64,000 bases of DNA from assembly GCA_016699675.1 (NCBI GenBank), contig CP064985.1, positions 2,604,001 through 2,668,000 on the forward strand, in the 5' to 3' direction. Within the stretch, counting starts at the first letter, position 1; each line of letters begins with the position of its first letter. This DNA comes from Austwickia sp. Lineage in GTDB: Bacteria; Actinomycetota; Actinomycetes; Actinomycetales; Dermatophilaceae. A program made the position numbers and the translations under genes. Shown in pieces: positions 43,837 to 50,374 of the stretch. Under the pieces are notes generated by a model, which worked only from the letters and a program-made list of their open reading frames with translations, was not told where the DNA came from and made no database searches.

Positions 43837-43926
43837 ATGACGCCCCATACGCGACGGGTGATCGTGCTCGTGGCGCTCGCCGGCCTGCTCGCCGCCGTGC
43901 TGATCGCCCCGCTCTTCCAGCGCTAG
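43837..43926 (+). CDS. 29-residue single-TM microprotein
   Basis: ATG at 43837 (GTG at 43834 also in frame) follows a strong GGAAGGA site at 7 nt. The product begins MTPHTRRVIVLVALAGLLAA and ends in QR; it has a basic head, one hydrophobic helix of about 20 residues and no partner motif. It lies 63 nt downstream of the MFS gene on the same strand, so it may be a third gene of that operon. Good ribosome site, codon bias and topology support it, but homology is unknown to me. Confidence 0.55.
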   Translation: MTPHTRRVIVLVALAGLLAAVLIAPLFQR

Positions 43927-43970
43927 GCGGGCGTGGCGCTTCCTTGACCAGGGACAGCCGGGCCAGACGG

Positions 43971-45080
43971 TCAGCCGGCCAGGCGGTGGCTCGGCGGGAT
44001 GTCCGTCCAGCCGGGCACGGCGGCCAGGTCACGGGGCCCCTCACCGGCGTACGCCGCGACCGGCCGGATCGGCTGCCCGAGGATCTTCTGCTCGAGGATG
44101 TGCGCCGACCAGCCCGCGGTGCGGGCACACACGAAAAGCGCCGTGAACAGCCGCGGCGGCACCTGGGCACCGTGCAACAGCACCGCCGCCCAGTACTCCA
44201 TGTTCACGCCCAGCGGCCGGTCCGGCCGGCGCTCGGCGAGGGCGTCCAGGGCCGCCCGTTCCAGCTCGAGCGCCACCGGGACCAGCGGTGCCTGGAGGCG
44301 AACGGCCAGCTCGCGCACGGCGGCGGCGCGCGGGTCCTCCCCGACGTACACCCGATGGCCGAACCCCATCAGCCGGGCGCCGCTGTCGAGGACGTGCCGG
44401 ACGAAGCCGGCCGGGTCGCCGGTGGCCTCGGCCTCCTGGATCATCCGCAGCACCCGGGTGGGGGCGCCGCCGTGGAGGGGTCCGCTGATCGCGCCGACCG
44501 CCCCGGACAAGCACGCGGCGACGTCGGCGCCGGTGGAGGCGATCACGCGGGCCGTCAGGGTCGAGGCGTTGAGGCCGTGCTCGGCGGCGACCGTGAAATA
44601 CCCGTCCAGCGCCGCGAGGTGCGCGGGGTTGGCCTCGCCCCGCCACCGGGTCAGGAACCGGCCGACCACGGTGTCGGCCTGGCCGATCTCGTGTTCGGGC
44701 ACGAACGGTTGGTCGGTGCCGCGGCCGGATTGGGCGATGAACGACATGGCCATCGTCGAGGCGCGGCCCAGCTGCTCGCGCGCCGTGGCGACATCGATGT
44801 CGTGCAGCGGGCGAAAGCCCCACACCGGGGCGAGCATGGCCAGGGCGCTTTGGACGTCGACGCGCACGTCACCGGTGCGGATGGGGAGGGGGAATCGCTC
44901 GGCGGGTGGGAGTCCGGCGCCGAAGCGGCCATCGACGAGCAGCCCCCAGACCTCGCCGAACGTGACCCGCCGCACGAGATCGGCCACGTCCACGCCGCGG
45001 TAGCGCAGCCGACCGGAGGCGCCGTCGGCCTCGGCGATGGCGGTCGGCATCGCCGGGATGGGATCCGAAGGGGCGGCCAT
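43971..45080 (-). CDS. Citrate synthase-family protein (CitA/citrate synthase 2)
   Basis: 369 residues from ATG at 45080. Citrate synthase landmarks: RLRYRGVDVADLV near the N-terminus, EHGLNASTLTARVIASTGAD with the catalytic His, GPLHGGAPTRVLRM (substrate His), ARLMGFGHRVYVGEDPRA with the third catalytic His, and VNMEYWAAVLLHG with a late Asp replaced by Glu. It is shorter than the main citrate synthase (about 430) and matches the second citrate synthase of mycobacteria (citA, Rv0889c from memory) in size. It condenses acetyl-CoA with oxaloacetate, or propionyl-CoA in methylcitrate synthesis. Confidence 0.9.
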   Translation of the reverse strand: MAAPSDPIPAMPTAIAEADGASGRLRYRGVDVADLVRRVTFGEVWGLLVDGRFGAGLPPAERFPLPIRTGDVRVDVQSALAMLAPVWGFRPLHDIDVATAREQLGRASTMAMSFIAQSGRGTDQPFVPEHEIGQADTVVGRFLTRWRGEANPAHLAALDGYFTVAAEHGLNASTLTARVIASTGADVAACLSGAVGAISGPLHGGAPTRVLRMIQEAEATGDPAGFVRHVLDSGARLMGFGHRVYVGEDPRAAAVRELAVRLQAPLVPVALELERAALDALAERRPDRPLGVNMEYWAAVLLHGAQVPPRLFTALFVCARTAGWSAHILEQKILGQPIRPVAAYAGEGPRDLAAVPGWTDIPPSHRLAG

Positions 45081-45583
45081 GCCGCCTATTGTCCCTGACT
45101 TCTCCGAAGCAGCGACCAAGGGTGCCGCGGGGGCGGGCGCGGGGGGGCGGCTGCACGAGGATCCGGGCACGCGGAAGGGCTGAGTCGAAACGACTCGGCC
45201 CTTCGACGACCGGTGCCAGGGTGGGCCCGGTCGAGGCGCCGGCAGCCAGGGGGTGCGCCAGCGCGCTCTTTTTTTCTGACCGGCGGGCGTGACCCAGCTC
45301 GGGGGTCCTAGGCCACGTCCGCCCGGCGTGATTGAAGGCTAAACCACGGGCCGAAGGCACGGCAAGTCTTTGCCCAAACTGAACTCTGCTCCCGTTCAAG
45401 AGTCTTGGCGGCCGCTAAGGCGGGCGTTCCGGGCGGGTTGATCGCACACGGGTCGGGGCGGGGCGTGGGGCGGGTCCATGGTGGGTCTCCGGTGGGCGGC
45501 CAGCCCATGGTCCCCGCCGGGATCGTCGGGCGGCCAGGCCGGGCCATGGGCGACCACGCGGCGCGAGCTGAGAAGATGGGGGC
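45081..45583. other. 503-bp divergent intergenic region with hairpin and T-tract
   Basis: The gap lies between the citrate synthase and IdeR starts. It holds a 14-bp hairpin, GAAGGGCTGAGTCG-AAA-CGACTCGGCCCTTC (45174-45204), whose single mismatch becomes a G-U pair only in plus-strand RNA. About 65 nt further on is a run of seven T (45269-45275) after a GC-rich segment. No gene ends here, so a short plus-strand RNA is possible. No iron-box-like sequence was seen before IdeR. Confidence 0.5.
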
Positions 45584-46285
45584 GTGACGGAGCTCATCGA
45601 CACCACGGAGATGTACCTGCGGATCATCTTCGAACTCGAAGAGGAGGGCACCCCGGTCCTGCGCGCCCGCATCGTCGACCGGATCGGTCACTCCGGCCCG
45701 ACCGTCTCGCAGACCGTGGCGCGCATGGAGCGCGACGGCCTGCTGTCCGTCCAGCCCGACCGCAGCCTGCTGCTTTCCGACGAGGGTCGCCTTCGGGCCA
45801 CTCGGGTGATGCGCAAGCACCGGTTGGCCGAGCGGCTGCTGGTCGACGTCATCGGGTTGGAATACGAACACGTGCACGCCGAGGCCTGTCGCTGGGAGCA
45901 CGTGATGAGCGACCGGGTGGAGCGCAAGATCCTGGAGCTGCTCGACGAGCGCCGGCAGAGTCCCTACGGCAACCCGATCCCCGGCCTGGCCGAGCTGGGC
46001 ATCACGCCGGACCACGAGATGCGCTCGGTCGTCGTGCCCCTGGCCGAGCTCGACGGCGCGGGTGAGTGCCGCGTCGAGGTACGCCGGGTGGGCGAGCCCG
46101 TGCAACACGACGCCGCGCTGCTGAGCCTTCTGCAGGAGGCGGGTGCCGTCCCCGGTCAGCGCGTCGACGTGCTCGCGCAGGGCGGCCGGTGGCACATTGC
46201 CGGGGCCGAGGCCACGGTCGAGGTCTCCCGGGAGGTGGCGGCCCAGGTATGGGTGACCCTGCCCCGTCCCCTGGGCCACCTCTAG
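45584..46285 (+). CDS. ideR: Iron-dependent regulator, DtxR/IdeR family
   Basis: 233 residues from GTG at 45584. The N-terminal winged helix (MTELIDTTEMYLR, GHSGPTVSQTVARMERDGLL) matches IdeR. All metal ligands are at their standard positions: Met10, Cys102, Glu105 and His106 of site 2, and His79, Glu83 and His98 of site 1. The C-terminal 80 residues form the SH3/FeoA-like domain. Bound to Fe(II) it should repress iron uptake genes. It is a single gene; the lack of an obvious iron box upstream leaves autoregulation open. Confidence 0.95.
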   Translation: MTELIDTTEMYLRIIFELEEEGTPVLRARIVDRIGHSGPTVSQTVARMERDGLLSVQPDRSLLLSDEGRLRATRVMRKHRLAERLLVDVIGLEYEHVHAEACRWEHVMSDRVERKILELLDERRQSPYGNPIPGLAELGITPDHEMRSVVVPLAELDGAGECRVEVRRVGEPVQHDAALLSLLQEAGAVPGQRVDVLAQGGRWHIAGAEATVEVSREVAAQVWVTLPRPLGHL

Positions 46286-46336
46286 GGCCGCGAGCTCGGG
46301 CCAGGAGCGGGGCCGACTCGGCCGTCAGGTCACGGT

Positions 46337-46352
46337 TGTGACTCATTTCACA
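46337..46352. promoter_or_regulatory. CRP/GlxR-type binding site
   Basis: TGTGA-CTCATT-TCACA is a perfect match to the CRP consensus TGTGA-N6-TCACA. It lies about 100 nt before the best promoter candidate and 358 nt before the NlpC/P60 start. Mycobacterial and streptomycete CRP control rpfA-type cell-wall hydrolases, which supports the reading. Confidence 0.7.
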
Positions 46353-46440
46353 GTAACGTCCGGAACTAATTGTGACCTGGGATTATCCGCCATTCACGGA
46401 GGCTTTCGTGACCTTACCTTGCGCTTTTCGTGATGGGAAC

Positions 46441-46470
46441 GTGACATTGCGCCGAACCAACGGATAGCGT
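46441..46470 (+). promoter_or_regulatory. Candidate sigma70-type promoter for the riboswitch transcript
   Basis: GTGACA (46441-46446) and TAGCGT (46465-46470) are 18 nt apart, in the right order for a housekeeping promoter. Transcription would start near 46477, some 75 nt before the riboswitch. The sequence match is moderate. Confidence 0.4.
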
Positions 46471-46551
46471 CAACCCGTCGTCCACCCCTGGGGCGGCTCC
46501 CGGAGCGGAACGCCTAATCCTGCCTGCCGTCGCCGGGAATCATTTGTCACA

Positions 46552-46690
46552 CGCACAGGCAGGAGCGGGGGACCCACACGGGGTCTCTGCGAGACCTAGG
46601 GGTGAAGTCGCGGGCCCTTCGACCGCGGCCGGGCAGCATCTCCAGCCCGAACCCGACAGCTCACCTCGCAGGCGGCTGGAGAGGTTATCC
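46552..46690 (+). promoter_or_regulatory. ydaO/yuaA-type cyclic di-AMP riboswitch
   Basis: The leader of the NlpC/P60 gene carries the conserved blocks of this class in order: AGGAGCGGGGGACCC (46561-), GGGGTGAAGTCGCGGGCCCTT (from 46599), then CCCGAACCCGACAGCTCACC (46646-46665) and the closing CGCAGGCGGCTGGAGAGG (to 46685). The spacing and the GACAGCTxACCTCGxAGGC core are diagnostic. In actinobacteria this class precedes rpf and NlpC/P60 cell-wall hydrolase genes. Binding of c-di-AMP is expected to turn expression off. The GTG start follows only a few bases after the aptamer. Confidence 0.92.
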
Positions 46691-46694
46691 CTTC

Positions 46695-47477
46695 GTGTCC
46701 ACATCTGCTCAGGGGCGCCACCGCGCCTCCGGTCGCCTGAATCCCGTTCATTCCCTGTCGGCGGCCCTGGTGCGCGGTGCCCGTCCGGCGCTGACCGCCA
46801 CCGCCTCGGTCGCCGCCGCGGGTGGCATGGTGGCCGCCCTGTCCGGCCCCGCCAGCGCCGCACCCGCCGCCCCGCAGGCTCCGTCCTCGGAGTCGGTCGT
46901 TCTCTCCGGCATCAGCTCTGCTCGGGTCTCCTACGGACTGCAGTTGGTCAACCCGGCCCCTGCCGTGGCCCCGGCGAAGACCACCTTCAAGACCGTGACC
47001 GTCGCGAACCGTCAGCGGCCGGCCGCCACCGTGGCCGCGACCACCACGACGACAACCACGACGGCGCGCACCGCGACCGCGACCGCCGCTCCGGCCGCGC
47101 GCGTCAGCACCGTCGCCGCCAACGTCGGTGCGGCTCCGGCCCCCGCCCGCGGGGTCCTCGGCATCGCCGCCGGCCTGTCCGGCATCCCCTACTCGTGGGG
47201 TGGCACCAGCACGGGCGGCTTCGACTGCTCCGGCTACACCCAGTACGTCTTCCGCCAGGCGGGCATCTCCCTGCCGCGCACCGCGGGCGCCCAGCGCGCC
47301 GCGACGCGGTACATCTCCCGCGCCAGCGCCGTGCCCGGCGACTTGGTCTTCTTCGGCACGTACCACGTGGGCATCTACGCCGGCGGCAACATGATGTACG
47401 ACTCGCCGTCCTCCGGGGGCACCACCGGTCTGCACAGCATCTGGAGCAGCGACGTGACCTTCGGTCGGGTCGGCTGA
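46695..47477 (+). CDS. Secreted NlpC/P60 peptidoglycan endopeptidase (RipA/B-like)
   Basis: 260 residues from GTG at 46695. A basic N-terminus and hydrophobic stretch (VAAAGGMVAALSGPASA) form a signal peptide. A Thr/Ala-rich linker (TTTTTTTTAR at its centre) leads to the NlpC/P60 domain. Catalytic Cys178 sits in GGFDCSGYTQYVF and His224 in TYHVGIYAGGNMM; the short domain (about 110 residues) is usual. It should cleave stem peptides of the wall. The gene is controlled by the riboswitch and CRP-like site upstream and ends at a strong hairpin terminator, so it is monocistronic. Confidence 0.93.
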   Translation: MSTSAQGRHRASGRLNPVHSLSAALVRGARPALTATASVAAAGGMVAALSGPASAAPAAPQAPSSESVVLSGISSARVSYGLQLVNPAPAVAPAKTTFKTVTVANRQRPAATVAATTTTTTTTARTATATAAPAARVSTVAANVGAAPAPARGVLGIAAGLSGIPYSWGGTSTGGFDCSGYTQYVFRQAGISLPRTAGAQRAATRYISRASAVPGDLVFFGTYHVGIYAGGNMMYDSPSSGGTTGLHSIWSSDVTFGRVG

Positions 47478-47501
47478 CGCGACGACGTACCACCTCCCGC
47501 G

Positions 47502-47533
47502 CCGGCCCCGACGTCTTCGGACGTCGGGGCCGG
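47502..47533. terminator. Perfect hairpin with UUCG tetraloop between convergent genes
   Basis: A 13-bp perfect stem, CCGGCCCCGACGT, is closed by an extra C-G pair around a UUCG tetraloop (47515-47520), making 14 pairs in all. It lies 24 nt after the NlpC/P60 stop and 18 nt from the CrcB stop, so it can serve both strands. No T-run follows, as is usual in high-GC genomes. Confidence 0.8.
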
Positions 47534-47551
47534 TGTCGTGAGCGGGCCGAG

Positions 47552-47920
47552 CTAGAGCAGGGAGCCCAGCGCCAGGCCAGCGGCGGCCGCCGCGACGGAG
47601 AGGCCGACCATCGCCAGGGCGAGCCCTGCCGCCGTGCCGCCGCGTCCGGCGCGCGCCAACCGCACGAGTTCGACGCTGGCTGTGCTGAACGTCGTGTAAC
47701 CCCCGAGCAGACCCGTTCCCAGCACCGACCGGAGCTCCTGCGCGCCCGGGCCGTGCCGGGCCGCACCGGCGACGAGCACGCCCAGCAGCGCCGAGCCGGT
47801 GACGTTGATGACGAGCGTGCCCACGGGGTAGCTGCGCCGGTTGCGGGCGGCCAGCGCGCTGTCGACGACGAACCGCAGGACGGCACCCACGCCGCCCGCG
47901 AGCGCGATGAGCAGGATCAT
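47552..47920 (-). CDS. crcB: Fluoride ion channel subunit (FluC/CrcB)
   Basis: 122 residues, four TM helices. The pore signatures are present: GGVGAVLRFVVDSAL, GTLVINVTGSALLGVL with the Asn of the fluoride path, and LLGGYTTFSTASVE with the Thr/Phe/Ser track and central sodium break. It overlaps the next CrcB gene by 4 nt (ATGA). Two different subunits encoded in tandem are expected to form one heterodimer, the arrangement found in many Gram-positives. Confidence 0.95.
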   Translation of the reverse strand: MILLIALAGGVGAVLRFVVDSALAARNRRSYPVGTLVINVTGSALLGVLVAGAARHGPGAQELRSVLGTGLLGGYTTFSTASVELVRLARAGRGGTAAGLALAMVGLSVAAAAAGLALGSLL

Positions 47921-48381
47921 CGGCGGCCCGCGTCCGGTCCGCTCGCGCGCTGCGGGAGGGCCTCGGCCAGCAGGACTCCCAGCCAGGCCGCGACCAGGCC
48001 CGCCAGGAGACTGGCGGCGTCGTACGCCGTCGCCAGCACCACCTCACCGTCCCGGCCCAGGGCGGCGGTCTCGACGGCGAACGTGCTGTACGTCGTGTAC
48101 CCGCCGAGCACGCCCGTGCCCAGCGCGAGCCGGGTCAGCCGCCGGGCGCCTTCGTCCGGCCCCCGCAGGGCCAGCGCCTGCAGCACCAGCCCGAGGAGGA
48201 ACGCCCCGGTGACGTTGACGCCGAACGTCACCCAAGGCCATCCCCCGGGCGCGGGCGGGAAGGCGGCGGCCAGGAGCGCCCGGGTGAGCGTCCCCACCGA
48301 TCCGCCGGCGGCGACGGTCAGCAGGAGCGCGGGTCGAAGGTACGCCGGCCGGCGCCGCGAGCCCTGCGGTGCCGCGGTCAC
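47917..48381 (-). CDS. crcB: Fluoride ion channel subunit (FluC/CrcB), second copy
   Basis: 154 residues from GTG at 48381, in a GTGA overlap with the stress protein stop. It carries AAGGSVGTLTRALLAAAFP, GVNVTGAFLLGLVLQ and LGGYTTYSTFAVET, again the full channel signature, with a longer basic N-terminus (VTAAPQGSRRRPAYLRPALL) than its partner. A tandem crcB pair co-translated with a universal stress protein makes fluoride export part of a small stress operon. No fluoride riboswitch precedes it. Confidence 0.94.
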   Translation of the reverse strand: MTAAPQGSRRRPAYLRPALLLTVAAGGSVGTLTRALLAAAFPPAPGGWPWVTFGVNVTGAFLLGLVLQALALRGPDEGARRLTRLALGTGVLGGYTTYSTFAVETAALGRDGEVVLATAYDAASLLAGLVAAWLGVLLAEALPQRASGPDAGRR

Positions 48382-48959
48382 GACCAGGGTGTCCGGGCGT
48401 GCCAGTCGACCACGCTGAGGGGGACCACGAGCACCGGTCGATGTTGGTGCTGCGAGAGGCGGTGGGCCAGTGAGGAGTCCAGGAATTCGTGGGCCCGGGC
48501 GGTGAAGCCGGGGCGGTGCGTGCCCACGACGTACGCGCTCGCACCGACCGCTCGTGCGAGGTGGGTGAGCGCTCGGTCCGGCCGGCCGGCCAGGTAGTGG
48601 AACGCCCAGCGGACGGGCGCCGGGCCGGACGCGGGGCCGAACGCTGCGCTGCGCTCCTCGGCGGGCCCCAACGCCGCCTCCAGCTGGGTCCGCAGCTCCT
48701 CCTCGCGATCGCGCCACGAGTCATCCACGCCGTCGACGTCGAGCGCGGTGTGGGTGACCGTCCCGTCCGGCAGCTCCTCGACGATCGCGCGGGTGGGGTC
48801 GACGTACGCGCAGTGCAGGCCGGCGCCGAGCGCGAGAGCCCAGGTGGCCGCGGTGCGGACGACGAGGTCCGGCTGCCCGGGGGTCACCGCGACGACGAGC
48901 GGGTGCCCCGCGACAGGCGCGATGCGCTCGATGCTCGGCTGGGGCGGGGGAGTCGACAT
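48378..48959 (-). CDS. Universal stress protein (UspA-like)
   Basis: 193 residues. It is a single UspA fold with a longer N-terminus; HPLVVAVTPGQPDLVVRTAA takes the place of the usual VGVDGS strand, and VVGTHRPGFTARAHEFLDSS fills the position of the G-x-x-G...S ATP-binding loop, though the GS-type residues are only partly kept, so ATP binding is uncertain. LSQHQHRPVLVVPLSVVD is the normal end. It is the first gene of a three-gene operon with two crcB copies, with start/stop overlaps throughout. Confidence 0.82.
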   Translation of the reverse strand: MSTPPPQPSIERIAPVAGHPLVVAVTPGQPDLVVRTAATWALALGAGLHCAYVDPTRAIVEELPDGTVTHTALDVDGVDDSWRDREEELRTQLEAALGPAEERSAAFGPASGPAPVRWAFHYLAGRPDRALTHLARAVGASAYVVGTHRPGFTARAHEFLDSSLAHRLSQHQHRPVLVVPLSVVDWHARTPWS

Positions 48960-49195
48960 CGAGGCGGGCCTTTCGGGCGGCGCTGCTGATCGAGGACGGC
49001 GGGCGGTGCTGATCGCTGGCGGCGGTCGGCGGGGGTCGCGTCATCCTACGCCGCCCACCGCTTCGGGGCCGTGAGCAGCGGCGACGGGTCGAGTCCGGCC
49101 GGTGCGGAGCGTTGCCGAAGCGTTGTCGGTCGACCCGGCTAGCCTCGCTGTGAAGGCTCGGTCGAGAGCGCGGACGGCGAAGGGAGGTGCAGGTC

Positions 49196-50374
49196 GTGTC
49201 GAGTCAGGGGGCGGATCGGGGGCGCGAGGGCGGCCGGACGCAGGGGAGCGGCGTGCGCTTCCTGCACACCAGCGACTGGCAGCTCGGAATGACCCGGCAC
49301 TTCCTGGAGGGGGAGGCTCAGGCTCGGTACGCCGGGGCGCGGCTGGACGCCGTTCGGGCGCTCGGCGCCCTGGCCCGCGACCGTGGCTGCGACTTCGTCG
49401 TGGTGGCGGGCGACGTCTTCGACTCGAACCTGCTGGCCACCCAGACCGTGCGTCGGGCACTCGACGTGCTCGCCGCCCTGGGGGTGCCGGTGTATCTCCT
49501 GCCCGGGAATCACGACGCCTACAACGCGGCGACGATCTATCGCAGCGCGGTCTTCACGCGCGAGTGTCCGCCGAACGTCCACGTCCTGGCGGGCACGACG
49601 CCCACGGTCGTGGCGCCGGGCGTTGAGCTGGTGGCTGCGCCGCTGGCGTCCAACATGCCGCTCGGGGACCCGACCGTGGCCGCCCTGGCCGGCCTGGCGG
49701 CCGACGGGACGCTTCGGGTGCTCGCGGCGCACGGGCAGGTCGACGTGTTGTCCCCGGACACCCCGAGCCCGGCCGCGATCCGGCTCGCGACGCTGGAGGC
49801 GGTGATCGAGGCCGGGACGGTGCATTATGTCGCGCTCGGCGATCGGCATTCCCGGCTCAGCGTCGGTGCCACCGGCCGGGTGCACTACAGCGGGTCTCCG
49901 GAGGTCACCGACTTCCGCGATACCGCGGCCGGCGACGTGCTCGTCGTCGACCTGGCCCGGGACGGCACGGTTCGCACCGAGGCGGTCCGCGTCGGGCGGT
50001 GGCGCTTCCTCGACTGGACCCACAACGTCGACGGCCGCGACGACATCGAGACCCTCGACGCGGAGCTGGCGGGCCTTCCGGAGGCCGACCGGACGGTGGT
50101 GCGGCACGCCCTGATCGGCACCGTGTCGCTGGCCGACAACGCGGCGCTCCAGGAGGTCCTCGATCGGCACGCCGATCGCCTGGCCGGGTGCTTCCCCTGG
50201 GAGGCCTACACCGACCTGGCGGTGTGCTGCGGGGACGACGACCTGGCCGGCATCGGGGTGGCGGGTTACGTGGGGGCCGCGGTGACGGAACTGCGGCAGG
50301 CCGGGCGCACCGACCCGCGGGCGGGCGACGCGCTCGCCCTGCTCTATCGCCTGGCGAGGGCGGCCGCGCGATGA
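49196..50374 (+). CDS. sbcD: SbcD/Mre11-type DNA exonuclease
   Basis: 392 residues from GTG at 49196 (AGGGAGGTG precedes it); GTG at 49253 is another valid start and gives the shorter, more standard N-terminus. The phosphoesterase motifs are in order: RFLHTSDWQLG, VVVAGDVFDSN, LLPGNHDAYN, LAAHGQVD and GDRHSRL, with the six metal-binding Asp/His/Asn residues. It is slightly shorter than E. coli SbcD and lacks the capping domain end. It should trim DNA ends with the ATPase encoded directly downstream (ATGA overlap). A YhaO-type assignment is also possible. Confidence 0.88.
   Translation: MSSQGADRGREGGRTQGSGVRFLHTSDWQLGMTRHFLEGEAQARYAGARLDAVRALGALARDRGCDFVVVAGDVFDSNLLATQTVRRALDVLAALGVPVYLLPGNHDAYNAATIYRSAVFTRECPPNVHVLAGTTPTVVAPGVELVAAPLASNMPLGDPTVAALAGLAADGTLRVLAAHGQVDVLSPDTPSPAAIRLATLEAVIEAGTVHYVALGDRHSRLSVGATGRVHYSGSPEVTDFRDTAAGDVLVVDLARDGTVRTEAVRVGRWRFLDWTHNVDGRDDIETLDAELAGLPEADRTVVRHALIGTVSLADNAALQEVLDRHADRLAGCFPWEAYTDLAVCCGDDDLAGIGVAGYVGAAVTELRQAGRTDPRAGDALALLYRLARAAAR

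Noticed and set aside
48960..49195. Fluoride riboswitch before the Usp-crcB operon
   Set aside because: The conserved fluoride aptamer core was not found in the leader.
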